Shown here: positions 39,101 through 54,100 of the stretch, piece after piece
Layout: every line of letters starts with the position of its first letter
Numbering within the stretch: the first letter of the stretch is position 1
DNA from: Cyclina sinensis
Lineage: Eukaryota; Mollusca; Bivalvia; Venerida; Veneridae
DNA: 64,000 nucleotides
Assembly: GCA_012932295.1 (NCBI GenBank)
Contig: JAAONU010000002.1
Location: forward strand, 16,405,388-16,469,387
Direction of reading: 5' to 3'
The notes under the pieces: generated by a model
Database searches by the model: none
What the model saw: only the letters and a program-made list of their open reading frames with translations
Told to the model about the DNA's origin: nothing
Made by a program: the position numbers and the translations under genes

Positions 39101-42100
39101 CAATAACACTACTGGGTGTTTCAAATAGTTTGACAATTTACATAATAAGTTCAGTTTATCGATCGAGTTAAGTCAGTACAACCAAGTAGACAATACCAAG
39201 AACCAAGCACATAATGAAACAAAGAAACAGCAATGTATTTCAGCACCTGTAAGAAGCAAATGTTTACTTATTTTTTGGTAATCATGGAAAAAGGATTGTT
39301 TGTATTGTTTCACTTATTTAATTTATAGATGTTATTCTATAAATGTGGCTTGTTAAACTTTCGTTGATTTAAATTTTGTATGTAGATGCACGGGTATACA
39401 TTTTTTATAAAAATATTATGAAAATTTAAAATCTAAATAACTGTATTCAATTCACTTAATACTTAACTGAACTCTTTAAAGCATGTTTACATCTAAAAAA
39501 GTCGTAGAATTAATGTTTGTTGTTATGTTTTATTGTTATTGTTATGAATAGACAAATTGATAAAGAATATGTAAATGAACAAGTTATCAAAAATCTAAGG
39601 AGACTGTCAGACACAGTGTAGGGGCAAATTCCCTACGATATACAAGACATGTACTTACTTTATGATGCTTATCCCTTTCTGGATAGATATTGATGAATGC
39701 AGTGATGGCAGCGACAATTGTGATTCTAATGCGGCATGTTCAAATACTCCTGGTAGTTTTACATGTGTCTGTAACACCGGCTACAGAGGTGATGGAATAT
39801 CCTGCACAGGTACTATACTAACGAACAAGTTAATAAAATGAGAGAAAAAAGGAAAGAAGAAGACTTTAAATTAGTAAAAATAGTTTGAGAGATAAAAGAA
39901 ACACGTAACTTATTTCAGCGTTTCAATGAAACTGTGTATCGTGGCATGGCTCTATTAACATTTATGTCGCAACGTAAATATAAAACAAAAATATGGTTTA
40001 TTTTTACCGGTAAGTAGTGTCTTAGATCAATTCATAGTTGTTCACATCCCTTTAACATATTTATGTTGCCCCGTCTCCTTTCTTCGCAGATATCAACGAA
40101 TGCAGTGATGGAAGTAACAACTGTGATGATAATGCGGCATGTACAAACACTGACGGTAGTTTTACCTGCTCCTGTAACGACCGCTACACTGGTGATGGTG
40201 TTAAGTGTTCAGGTAAGATAATGTAGTTACAACTCATTAACATTTTATCTAATGTTGTTTAATTGTTGAAGTAATAGGCATCTCAAGTGTCATCTATTAG
40301 TATAAGTTATACTTACAGTGTAAGTAACTATTATTGTCATTGCAAAAAATATGGGCGAAAGTTTATTTTTTTAATTCACCACTATATTTTGGACGGTGCA
40401 GCTATTTTTGCATCATAGGAGTCAGGTATTATTCAATAAATGTTTTACTGTGAAATCATTTAAATTCGGGGGCATAACATTTCGTGGTTTTCCGGCTGAA
40501 GGCAATTTCGTGGGGTCGTAAATTCGTGGAATTCAATTGCCAGGTAAAAAAGGAAACGGGGGCGAAAATTCTTTGATTTCAAAATTCGGTGAAAGGAAAC
40601 CTTACAAACAATATCCGGCATTTGTGCTATGAAATTGTCGTGCAAGTTAATGTGTTTCCACTTGACCAAACAACCGATGATTCGTTCATACCTATGTTTA
40701 TCGTTGATTCATTGAATATAGTACAAAAAAGCCGCAGGTAAGCACACAACTTGTCTACGGACGATTTACCAACTACGAACCACGTCTCACGCCTTTTTTG
40801 GTGCTATTGACTGATTGGGCATACTTAACATTATCTTGGGCACAATTTGTTCGTCGAGACTTCGATTTCGCACGTTACCTGAACCACGAAATTCACGAAA
40901 ATTCCCCCCCCCCCACGAATATTAATGATTTCACAGTATACAATTTCAATCAAAATATTTCGAGTAAAAGAACTAACTCTAAAATAGCTTAGCATCTTGT
41001 CCATTTTCTAATGCATAGCAAGTTATTAGTAAGTGCTATTTATTACTCAAGAAAATATTAAAAGTTGTCAATAGGACCTTAAAGAGGCTGTTTCATATAG
41101 TTTTAAGGAGAATGCTTAACTCAGTAAATGAAATACCTTTGTCAAGTTTATTTGTTGAAAAACTATAAGTTATATAAATATAGAAAAGAGCTATAAACGT
41201 AAGGTCAATGTGTCGGTGTAATGCTTAGCCTGTCATTATGCTTAGACCGTCGATGTGTCGTGACTTGGTGTTATGCCCAGCTCTTTTTTGGTTTAACGAG
41301 GTCACCGTTGCTGAAGCATTTTAGCACAACAATCGTATATCTAAACATAAATACTCGATTTGTTGTTTTCTGTTCTTTAGATTAATTTGTTTGCATATTT
41401 GATTAATTTAGCAGTTGTGTTACTTAACAATAAATCTTGAAGTATTAAGGGAATTTTACAGACTCGGGTTTACATTTTCTGGAATACGGGACGTTTGCTG
41501 GTGACAGAAGTGTGATGGGAACTGATGACGCATGTCTTGCAAGAATTGACGTTAGCTACCAAATACCATTCATGAACAGGGCGTTTCGTTTCTTTTACGT
41601 ACGCTACCTTATCCAAATATTCTTATGCACAAAATCAGTCTAAGTTAGTTCTAATTGACCAAACGACAGCAATTACTGACCTAAAGTGTTGTTTAAAACT
41701 GGTTTATAGAAATCTACCTTTAAAATGTTTATACGTTTTTGGTAACTGATTGAAAATCTCTCAGCAACATTAGCCTGTTTTATATGTGTATTAGCTGTTA
41801 CTTATGAACGATATATACAAATTCCGCAAATACGCAATCTCTAGCAATCCTTTTATATATTTGGTGGAGGGGGTCAAATCGGGACCTTTAATTCATTAAA
41901 GATGTTATCAAGTCTGTATAAAAGCTACACAAGGATACGAGAGGTTATACCTGTAATGAAAGAAAAGATGTGTGTCATTGCTGTCGTTGCTTTATTGTTG
42001 TCTGCCTTTTAAAATGAGACGCAATACGTACATTTAATTGTCCATGTTTTATTTAATCAAATGTCAGACTAAGATTTTTCTTACTTAGTATTTTCAGCAT

Positions 42101-45100
42101 AATGATAAAATAAGCCTTTATCAATTTATTCAGATATGTCCAAATGGAATAATCAGTTTTGGAAGACGCTACACAAGTTATACAGTACCGGTGAATCAAG
42201 AATTCAGAAACGACTTGAATAACATTTACGCACTGGCTCCCTATTTCGCGGATATGATCTTAACGTCCACTGGCACAATCTGGTACCAAGCGTACGATCG
42301 AACTTCAGGCAAATCGGAGGGAAAAAGACGTTGTCTTCAATTTTGTGCAGAGTCTAGTGCGCAAAATTTACGAAATACAAATAACCCCTATTTATGTATT
42401 CAAAGCAACTTGGGACAGAGTACCGCGGTTCGGAGGACCTATCATAGAGGTAAATCATTTAAACGAATAAATAAAGTGCAGTGACGTGAGCAAACGAATA
42501 AAAGTATTGAAATAAACTGAAGAGAAATAAAATGAACGAATGAACGAGCGAAAGAAAAAATGAATGAATGAATGAAATTTTATAAGCATTCATCAGCATC
42601 AATTATTTTTTTATAATTTTTACAAATGTTTTTAACGGATGAACAGGTCTTAAATGATATTTACAAATTTGGCAATATTTTTCAGACTGTCACGTTTCAA
42701 GTGCTGTATGTGACTGACGGTGAAGTGGCCTATACTTTTTACATCTACGGTGATATGCAGTTTGGGAACAGCGTTCAGTTTATAGGATTATTGACTAACG
42801 GTTTTGCCGACGGGTTAAGTGACTCACCAGACGGTACCTACCTTGCGAGACCGAACCTCAACTTGGAACTTGGACGTAAGTTTTACTGTTGATGTAGAAA
42901 TTTTATGCTTAATGCTTTTATATACATTACAGGCCTTTTAAAAGATGATTTTGAAAAACTATAACAGAACATTTTTCTCATTTTTGTCCTAAATGTTCAA
43001 TATAAAAAAAGGTGTTAACCCTTTGATAAATAGGCTTACATATCTACTGATAAACATACGAAAAAATTGATATGTTTTCTGACAAAATGTAAGAAAGACA
43101 CTAAGTTTTGATCGGTTACCGACTTATGCGTCTAGAATTTCTTTGTGTAAATATGTGAATTTTGAGCTTAGGCAAATATCGAGCAAGATCTAAAAATGAC
43201 AAAATCTTATTCTTACACTGAATATCGATTTCAGAGCTGACTTGAAATTTAAATGGATATTGAATTTCGACCCTCTATATCAGTGCTAATTTACACATCC
43301 TCAGAACGATAATCAGAACGATAAACACTGCACCCTTGTACGCTTTTGCACTAGTTGTATTTCTGTCCTGTACTTACAGTGTAAAAACTGAAACGTAATA
43401 AAAGAGGCGGCTGTTTTTGCCAAACAGGTAAAAAATGAACTCAGCTTTGTTTGAAAATGAACATTTGTTTTCCTATGACCTGCAATATTGCAATCGTTTA
43501 TATTTTTGTTTCCTTTTTGCAGACGACCCAATCATAGACAAAATGAAAATAACAAAAAATTATCCACTGCGAAATTTACTCTGTTGATTTAGATTAACAG
43601 GGTCTGTAAGTGGGGGGTTGACAATTTTGTAAGCCCCCAATTATCACAGTGAATACCTTTTATTAAAATGGTATTTGTACATGGAACGCTCTTCCAGAAA
43701 GTAATCAGGCAATAAAGAATCACAGTTGACTATAGATTCAAAAGAGAAGTAAAACGTCATTTTGTTAGATAGATACGGATTACAAAATCAGTTTATGCTA
43801 CTGGACTTTTTTTACCGATGTAATTTTATACTTTATAGTAGTTACACCATTTCAATCTAATGTTTGTAAATAGGATTTTATACCTAAACATGGTACAGTT
43901 CCCTGTGTTCAGAGTATTAGTACCTTTACAAGTATTTGACTGTCGTTTTGACCTATACGCCTGTTTTCTGTTTTACATGTTTTGTTTTATATTGTTTTAG
44001 TACGGTATTGGACCCCATTGGAAATAAATCTCTATACACTTTCATTGGGCTTACCAGGCATAACATATCTAGTCATATATTACAGCTAACAGGCATTCAG
44101 TCAACTTTTTCTGTTTAGGAATTTTCATACATTTGTAGTATGATAGATAGACTGATATGGTTTGTGTAAATTTTATATTTTAAGTTAAGTACTAATATTG
44201 TACATGTAGGCTTTAAGGTCACTAAGTACTTTAAAATATAAATATATTTTTTTTTATTTTGGGGTCTTAAGATTGTATTGTTTAAGTATGTTTTTAAGTG
44301 TACCGTGTTTTTATTATCTATATTTTGTAATATGTGCGAGATTTATGCCAAATTAATCTATATATCTATCTACAACCACCCCTAATTTTTGAAGGCAAAA
44401 GACGGGTTCTTTCTGCATCTATTAATCTTTATTATTTCCTCTGAATTTTACACATTATATTTTGCGTATAATCATTTTGTCAATCTTCATTATACCCAGG
44501 AAACGAAGTTTGTGGGGTATATAGGAGTCACCCGGTGGTAGGTCGGTCGGGCGGTCGGTCGATCGGTCCGTTGCAATTTCGTTGTCCGGAATATAACTTG
44601 AAAACTAATAGTTTGAATTCAATGCAACTTCATACAATTGTCAAGCAAACGAGAGGAAGTGCAGTGTTCAAGAATCATAACTCCATCTTCACTATTTGCT
44701 GAATTATTGCCCTTTATTGGTTTTCCTTGTCCGGAGCATTACTTGAAAACTACTGGTTAGAATTCAGTGCAACTTCAAACAATGATCAAGCACAATGAGA
44801 GAAAGTGCAATGTTTAAGAATCATAACTCCATCTTCACTATTTCTGGAGTTTTTGCCAATATTTTAGTTTTCTTCGTCCAGAGCATAACTTGAAAACTGC
44901 TGGTTGGAATTCAGTGCAATTTCAAACAGTGGTCAAGCACAATGAGCGTAAGTGCAGTATTTAAGAATCATAACTCTGTCTTTACTATTTACAGAGTAAT
45001 TGCTCTTTGTTGGATTTCCTTTTCCAGAGCATTACTTGAAAACTACTGGTTGGAATTCAGTTCAACTTTATATAATGGTCAAGCACAATGAGTGGATGTG

Positions 45101-48100
45101 CAGTGTACAAGAGCTGTAACTCTGTTTTCACTATTTGCACAGTTATTGCCCTTTGTTTATTTTCCTTGTCCGAAGCATAACTTGAAAACTACTGTTTGGA
45201 ATTCAGTGCGACTCATACAGTGGTCAAGCACAATGACAGGTTATGCAATGTACAAGAACCACAACTATCTTTAACTGTCCACAACTATAATTCTATTTCA
45301 ATTGTTTTACAAATTATTCTGTTACCAATAATTTCCTCAGTTCCTAAGCAGTCTTGCGGGTGTATTAATCATATTTAGTAATAGCTCTAGTTAAATTAGT
45401 GTTAAGTTAGTTAAGTTAGTGTTCATTTGAAAACTTTAATACTCAGCCGTTTGACCAACCGGTAAGTGATTAAATTTTATATTTTATCTGCTGGCTATGA
45501 TCAAATGATTTATAGCGGGACTGACTGTCAACGGATTTGAAACATAGTGCGAAATGATTGGACAAAATATAGTTTCAACCACTTGAGATTTTTGTTATGT
45601 TGATATTTTGAATGAACATTGTATTTTTTATCATATAATTTTCAGCATATCTGGGTGCAGCCAGTTTCGACCTGATTTCAAACGCTGAGCGAACGCCTAA
45701 TTATGGAGCGCAGTGTCTCGTATGGGCTCAGCAGCAGACGATATACGGATCACTGTATAGGTCTCGATTGAATTGGATGCCCGAATGCCCTTGCTGGTCA
45801 TTCTTTTTCTTTTTTGACCGACGGTTTGGTCACTGGAGATATGATTTTGGAACAAATACGTTTCAAATTTCAGCTTTACCGAGACATTTTTTCGCACCAT
45901 ATGGCAAGGTAGTTTTTAATAATCTACTGTCGCTTTAAAACGTGTAAATTTGTAATATCTTTATTCAACTTAATTTTCTAACCACAGTCTGACAGTTTCT
46001 AAATGTTTGCTGACGTTTGCTTAACTTTTTCTCCTTGAGATCTTGCAAGTGATAAATATATTCTTCAGTCAATACACTATAAATTTCACGAAATGGATGT
46101 GAACTATAACCTTTAGATATTTTTAACTGGTAACATGACTATTTCTAGTTGCAGACCTGTGTTTACAATATATTCGGAAGTTTCATTGGTTTTGGGAACC
46201 AGGCAGGTTCTTTTCAGACTTATAATGACATCTGGTACCCACGAGAAAATGCCAACAATGATCTTTACTATAGAAGGTTGTGTTGTGAGCTCTCAAACAA
46301 TTGTGAGGCATATTACCACGTACGGCCACGAGTAAGCAGATGCTATTCAATACTGCCTTTCAGGTTTGGTAAGTGTTTTTTGTTTGTTTTGTTTTTTCCA
46401 AAGTCTGTTTTTATCAACAAACCATCACTATATTTAACCGTGCAATATAGTTCTTAGGCGCCATAATAAAAACAATGCTGGTGGGCAATCGTTACTGATA
46501 GAATTAAATATTGCCAGTATTTGTTAATTGTTAATACTTGTTTTATATTTCAAGTTTCTGTGATAAAAATCATTTTAAGCCCGATAAGAGCAGATCGTTT
46601 TGAATGCCCCATTTTGAAAGTATTAATGCTTCATTTTTGCAGGAGGAGGTTTCGGTGATCCACATATCACCACACTGGACGGAAAGACGTACACATTCAA
46701 TGGCCATGGCGAATACGTTTTGCTCCGAGTCACAAATGCAGATTTTGAAATTCAGTCTAGAACTGACCGTCCTCTGACAAAAACAGGCGCTGTGTCGGAA
46801 GCAACAATATTTTCTGCTTTTGCAGTACAGTCTTCTGATGCCTGGCTCCAAGTAGAATTGAACAGTGAGAAGACGGGTATCAATATCTTCGTCGGCACAA
46901 ATAAGTCAACATGGGACGACTTCACTGCAGATTTTGGTAATGACGGCGACAATTTCACTTTCGTATCGGAGTCTCTAAGTCTCTCACGTGACAATAATAC
47001 GCTCGTGTCAAGCTTCTCAGAAACAGGTAACTATTATAAATGATAATTGCATACATTTGTGACACCTAAGTAGTATCTAGTCTTTATCATATATCAGATT
47101 TTACAATCGATTAAACATCAGCCTGAAATTGTATCAGTCTGTCGCGAGATTGTGTGAGATTTGCACAAGAAGCTTTAGTTCTTTCCTAGAATAATTGTTT
47201 GGATTTTGTAATATGCAATTTCCCTTTTCAGGTATTGCATTCAACGTAACAGTAAATGTCGGACTTTTGCAAATGGCCCTTGGTTTGAATAGTGAATACG
47301 AGGGTAATACTACCGGGTTGCTAGGCAACTTTAACGAGGATCCAGAAGACGACTATCTTCCGCGAGATTCAACGTCTGCCATACCAATCACTGCAAACGA
47401 AAGTGTAGTTTACACGAATTTCGGACAGACATGTAAGAAAAAGATTATGAGGTTACATTTCACATTTGAAGAGAAGTATAGAGTTAACAAGTCTTTTGTC
47501 CGTGTAAATTGTTTGTGTCCAGCTAAGGTTGTTTTTGAAAGCATTTCATATCACAACGAAGATGAGGTAAATCCGAAGAAACGTGTACAAATAAACGAAA
47601 AATCCTAATGGTATAAAGGTGTACTGAAATGCTCTAGTTAACATTTGACTGGGGAAATTCAGTAAACTGGGAGACATGTTTGGCAAGTCATTTGCCAGAT
47701 ACTGCACTTAACAGGTTGGGATTTATTCTTACAGTGTTGTAAATATATGCATGCATTTCTGTTGCCAGGGATGACGAGAGCAGATGAGAGCATTTTCAAA
47801 TATGATAATGGGAAATCGCACGCAGACTACATCTTTCCAGACTATGTGCCCACATTCTTAGATGAGATCAAAAACGAAACTCTTTTAAACGAGGCGAAGG
47901 ATTTATGTGGCGAAAACAACGATCCATGTGTGCTGGACTACGTTGTCACGGGGATCAAAGAACTGGCTGAGGTGACAACTACGACGGAGCAACAGGCCGA
48001 GGCAAACACAGACCAAGCTTGTGCGTTTTTGACCAATACATAAACGTTTTATTTTTACATCAGACCTACAAACAAATTATTACTTAAATCTAGCATAGGT

Positions 48101-51100
48101 CATTAAATTAGATTAGATGATTCGTTTATTTTCATTTTCAGCTTTCAAAGCATTCGTTTTGGTGTTTTCGTAAAAAAAAGAATGCTATCCAAGAGCAAAT
48201 AACAGATCTTCTAGATAAAGAAATATGATCAAAAATGACTGACGTACTCTCAGCACAAAATATTTGCATCATACCAAGCTGAAATACACTAAATCTTTTA
48301 TGTTGTCGCAAAATGAGTTTGTGGTGGGTATATCCGGTAAAGAAAAACAATAACAATGCATTTATTTTAATTAAATTACAAACCACAAACCAGCTTATCA
48401 GATGTTAAAGCAGGCTTTTGTTTCTGTACTATCATATAATCATTTTGGAATAAAAATTTGAAATAAGAATTTTGTTTTCAATCATTATATTTCAGTAAAC
48501 ATCATTCCTTCACTAAACGTGAGAAGTGGCACAACTGTGGTCGACGAACGTGACTATTTATATGTGAACATGGGCGAGGCAAAAACTTTTACTCTACTTG
48601 GTACAGATGACGGAACATTGACGTATGCTCTTACTAATGCATCTGACAGTGTTACCCTCGGCACACCCAGAAGTGACGGAACTGTTGACGTCACCGTTAA
48701 TGTGACCGATACAAACCCAATTTATGTCAGGTAATGCAAATATACAGCATGACTGAAAACGATTTTGGCGAAATCGTTATTATGAATGTTTTAGGTTTCT
48801 TTCATTAAGCAGTCTCTACGGAAGAATAGATCTCTGCTATATTTAAATTAAATGACTGGAATGATTGCTTATTTTCACAGAATGGAAAAATGTTGATCTT
48901 AAAGTAAATAAAATTCAAAGATTAAAACAAAAGACTAAAAGAGGGAAAATCTACTCACTGTGTCATACAAATGAAACGTAAACAAACAGTCAGGTCTTAG
49001 ATGCTTACAAAACCGTTTAACATACATGCATTTGTAATAATTATTTCAGCATTACTGCGACAGACGACAAGGGGGCAAAGTCGCCTGCTGCCGACGTGGT
49101 TATAGTTCTGTGTACGCAATGTAACTCACACGGTACTTGTAACAACAGCGATATTAGAGAAGACTCAAGGTCCACGGACACTTTCAAATTTGCCACATGT
49201 ATTTGTAACAGCTTTTGGGAAGGTATGTAAAATAATTGTTGTCATGCAAATTCTTTTGAATCTTAACTCCCATATCCTATATTCAAGGTTTGTCAGACAT
49301 CTGAACTACAATATGGACTCGTGTTAAGTCTTACGTTTGTCTATATATAATCGTAAACATGTGTTACCTTGTAATGTCACAAGAGTATCTTACACGGTAA
49401 ATTACTAGAAACTAAATTTCCTTAAAAATGTTGGCAATTTTGCTGAACTTTTATGAATTCACTAGACTGCTAATAAACGAAAATTAACGCGTAGGATGTT
49501 CAAGACTCATTTATTATGAGTTCATTTTCATTTTCTAAATTATTCAGAACATGAGTGTCAAGCGTCTTAGTAAGCCGCTGGACTCGGTCCAAGCGACATA
49601 TAGAAACGTAACGTATCATAATAAAACAGCGTTCAAAAAACTCGCAATTTAGTTAGTCTTTGACAAAGAGAGACAACTTTTATAATGTACAGTGCTATAT
49701 CGTTGACCTTTGAAACCTTGGTAAGTATAAAAATAGCAACTTAAGATAAACTGCATTTTATATATTTTCTAAATATTTTATCATTTACTGCCTCTCAAAG
49801 CAAACTTTCTATCTTTTCGACTTATTTTTTGATGCGTCTTTTCAACGGGCATCAGTCAGAGAAAACCCTTTTTTTCATCAATCAAATTTGCTTTAGACAC
49901 TTTTTGTCTGAAGAAATAAATTGAAACATGTGATGAGTCTCAAGGTTAAAATTAAGCTTTAGAAGAAAGCCTACATATTGGAATATATCTAGATGTAAAA
50001 ACCAGGTCTCTAAAACATACAGCTGATGGGATATATTTTATTTGTGTAAGATCAGATAAGCGTACACTGATACCACGTGACTTTATATTTCATATGCATG
50101 TATATTATATGGTTACCCATCTGTCTTTAGATGCTATTTCTGTAAGAGTGCATCTACAGATCAAGGTTAATCTATGTATTGATTTGTAAATATAATCCGT
50201 ATTACATGTATCATTAATTAAGTAATATCAACCCGTTGCCTATAATTTTTAGAAATAACAGAAAGGGTCTATGCGATACAATATCCTGACGAACTATTTC
50301 TGTGCAAACCATTTATGTGCAAAGCGTTTAGAAATATTAATGATGTAATTGCTTGGCCAGTAATTGTTTTTTATGAAGAATATAAGATACAAGTTTTCTT
50401 TAGTACACTAAGATAAATGGTAAACTTGACCAATGCATGTTGCAGGGCTTGACTGTGAAGAGGATCTTGATGGCTGTGACGACAACCCTTGTTCAGTTGG
50501 CCGTAACTGTACGGACAGACCGGCGAACGAGCACGAAGCAGATCCTGACCTAAAACCTTACACGTGCACACCATGTCCGATAGGATATGAAGATATTGAC
50601 GACAAGTGTGATGGTAACAAATAATGAATCATTTAATAGATGTTTCTTATATATGTTTTTTATTGAATTGTATCAAATTTATAGTCAAACATCACAAAAG
50701 CGAATATAACACTATAAAAAAATCAAACGACTTCAAAATTTAGACTTCCTTAAGTCTGGAGGATGATGAATAGAGATCAGGTGCCATAATTATTACACAA
50801 AACGCTTGTGTCAGTTAAAAGTTAGGACAATGTCCATTTTTGTAAACTGCCAGCTGTAGTTTTCACTAATTTTGTTTTCAATTTCTCTTTCTCCAGATAT
50901 AAACGAGTGTAATGGGACCTCGGGTTGCAGCCAAACATGTGTGAATACCCCAGGCAGTTTCCACTGTCAGTGTAACACAGGTTACAGACCCGCAGCAGAT
51001 GGCTTCACATGTAACGGTAAATTGTTAGGCTCTTCGGATACATTTTTTATATTTATTATCTTTTTCAGGAAATTCTGTTAAAGAAATTACAATTTGCCAT

Positions 51101-54100
51101 AACCGAAAAAAAGGATAGAAGACACCAAGCATTAATTGCAATAATGTATCCAAGTGATTTCTTTAGCTGTTGTCCATTCTCCAAATATAGATACTTTAAA
51201 TTCATTTGAAAGATATACGAAAAATTGGTGCTTTAGAATTACTGAAATGAACTTTTTACCTCACGACAGAAATATCGGTTATTTTCAAACGCAATGCCAC
51301 CGACTGAACTGACACCGTCGGTGTTTTTATATTCATTATATTTCATATATAAAACCTAACAAAAGTTGTATTGGAATTAAGGAGCTAGATACCATTTCAG
51401 ATAACGAATGATTTTGATTTTTGATTTCAATCATAATTTCTTTGATAACTGCCTGGAACTATTTCCAGATATCAATGAGTGCGATGAGGCCACAAGCGGA
51501 TGTACACAGGTGTGTAACAACACCGCTGGAAGTTTCATATGTTCGTGTTTTAATGGTTACACGTACAACGCCACCAGTAATGTTTGTGTACAAGGTAATT
51601 TTATATCATATTTGTGAAAGTACATAGATGATAATAGTAATGCCTGTCTGTTTAGTTCTCAGTCCGAACTTAACAATTACAATTCTTTCACAAAATATCG
51701 GATTTTAGATATATATTTTCGGTACTTTTTATTAAGAAAAATAATAAACACGTAATTGAAGTCAAAGCAAAAACGTCTCATACAGAAAGTCAGAGGATCA
51801 GAAAATAAACCTTGTTGATTACAAGCTCCTTGTTTGTAATGTTCTACATGAAATGCTCCTTTAAGACGTTAGACTAACCCAAACCCATACTTGTTCTGTG
51901 ACTTGTAATCATAACCATTTTCTTATACCTTATTTTAGACGAGACAGTACCATCTGGATGTAGTGATATTGATTGCTCCAGCGCCAGTGGTTGCAGTATA
52001 AATGAGACCGGTTCTGCGGTGTGTTTCTGTAACGGTGGATATGAAATCCAGGCCGACAACACATGCACAGGTAAAAGTTGGCATTTTGAATTTTTATTAT
52101 ATTAATAATTCTAAGTAAATATTTTATATTCAAATCAGTGTAAACAGAATCAGTTTTTGACTTTTTTGTTCAATACCTCAAAAAAGGATCAGAATCGAAA
52201 AAGAAATAGTCTTGATGCAAAATCATTTATTTAGACATGAAGAGAAATGATCAAATTTTAGTGACATATAATTTTAAATATATATTAACTCCAAAAACAT
52301 AAACAATAAACAATTCATATATTCATGAATACAATGAGGAAACGATCATTTCTTTAAATCATTTATACTCTTAACAAATCCAGGGGACAAAACGACCTTT
52401 TCCTTCCTTTCTATCTTTTAACTTCTCTATTTCTACCTTTCCAAAATATTTTGTAATAACTACATAATTTTTGTAGTTTTATATGAAATGTGTATTTTTT
52501 TTTCTTTTTCGTTGAAAAACATAATTATGCACTAATTCTGGGTATTACATCTGTATATTGCACATATGTAAATTATGTTCGTTATTCAAAATAAATGGGG
52601 TTAACCATAAAAAAACAAGATGTGCAACTTATTACCTTTATCGGCCCTACGTCGGCACTAGAGCGGCACATTTTTGCCGACATTATGCCGATATCGGCCC
52701 GACATGGGAATGTTGACTGGATTAGTTGAAACCTTGATGCAAATGAATATTTTTAGAATTAGAAAGTTTTAACTAAGCAGATGCATGTACAATACACCAA
52801 ACAACTTAGTCTATGTTACTGAATTGGAGACACAATCTGCAAAATGACTAAGAATTTATATCCTTATTATTAATGAAATATAATATTAAACAAATAAACA
52901 CCAAATACTAGAACTCTGGAGATAGCAGGTTTTAGTTATATTTATAACTTACATTTTAATGCCACCCCACCCCAATAATCGTACTTAAATGGTTTTATTT
53001 TATGCAAGTCCTAGACGAGTGATATTGTCAACTGATAATCCTTCGCTATACTCTTTAAACCTGTAAATTGTTAAAAATTCAAACGATTAAATCATATGAT
53101 CATCATGTTTGTTTGCTGATAATCAAATACCTAACCCTTTTAGGTCGGGTAATAGTCACAAGTTAGCTAATATGCGATAAACCTTGTAGCGAATCTTCTA
53201 AGTAGCAAATAGACTAGGTACAAAAGAACATAGATAGCGGTTAACGAAATGACCAGTATTCTGTCTACATATACACTGGCGTGTACTCAGTTGTAATACG
53301 CTTGCTCTTCCTGTCGATATTCAATATGTAACTTACAAAAAGCAGAATCATATTAGATGATATTAACTTAGTTCTAATATCGTCATATGTAGCGCCACAC
53401 TATGCAAGGTTGAACTCTATTAAAAATACTAAGGGACTGAATGTTAAAAAAATGTCGATGATTGTCAAACATGATATTTTCATGTTCAAACCGATGAAAT
53501 ATTTCATAACTGTTTCTGGTTAAATTTCATTAATTTGTATTCAGTGAAACGGACATAATGATAATAAAAAATAATCGTCAATAACAACTAGTCCACAACT
53601 TTAGCGGTAACTTTGGCAGTGTCAAATATAATTGTCGTTTAATAAAACCAGCTGGATAATTATCTCAGAGAGAGATTGTAACTGTAATAAAAATTGCTGC
53701 CAATATCAAGGCGGTATACTTATTTATCGTCATTTTTTATATCTTAAGTTTTACTATAAACAAGGAGAGCTGGTCGTTTGGCTTTTCAAGATTTAACTTT
53801 TCAGGATTCTTGCAAAGGGTATTTTGTTTACAAAATATACAGGGCGATGATTTAAGCGACTGATTTCTTAAGAATTAAAAGCTCTATGACAGCAGACAAG
53901 GGCAGTTGACAAGTTGAGGAAATAAGTAATCCAGAATATATAATTGAAATTCTGAAATCATGTATATTTATGAACATTTTCTTGCAAAGGGAGGCATATA
54001 GTTTTTGAACTGTCCGTCCGTCATTCCGTCCGTCCGTCCGTCAGTCCGTCCGAAAACTTTAACATTGTCAATAACTTTCTTATTAGTAAGTCGATTTACT

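Noticed and set aside
40460..40669. 69-codon minus-strand open frame
   Set aside because: It lies entirely within the TIR-bounded repeat 40446-40938 and shows no domain.
48138..48386. 82-codon minus-strand open frame in the intron before the beta-sandwich exon
   Set aside because: AT-rich intron sequence with no recognisable motif or splice context.
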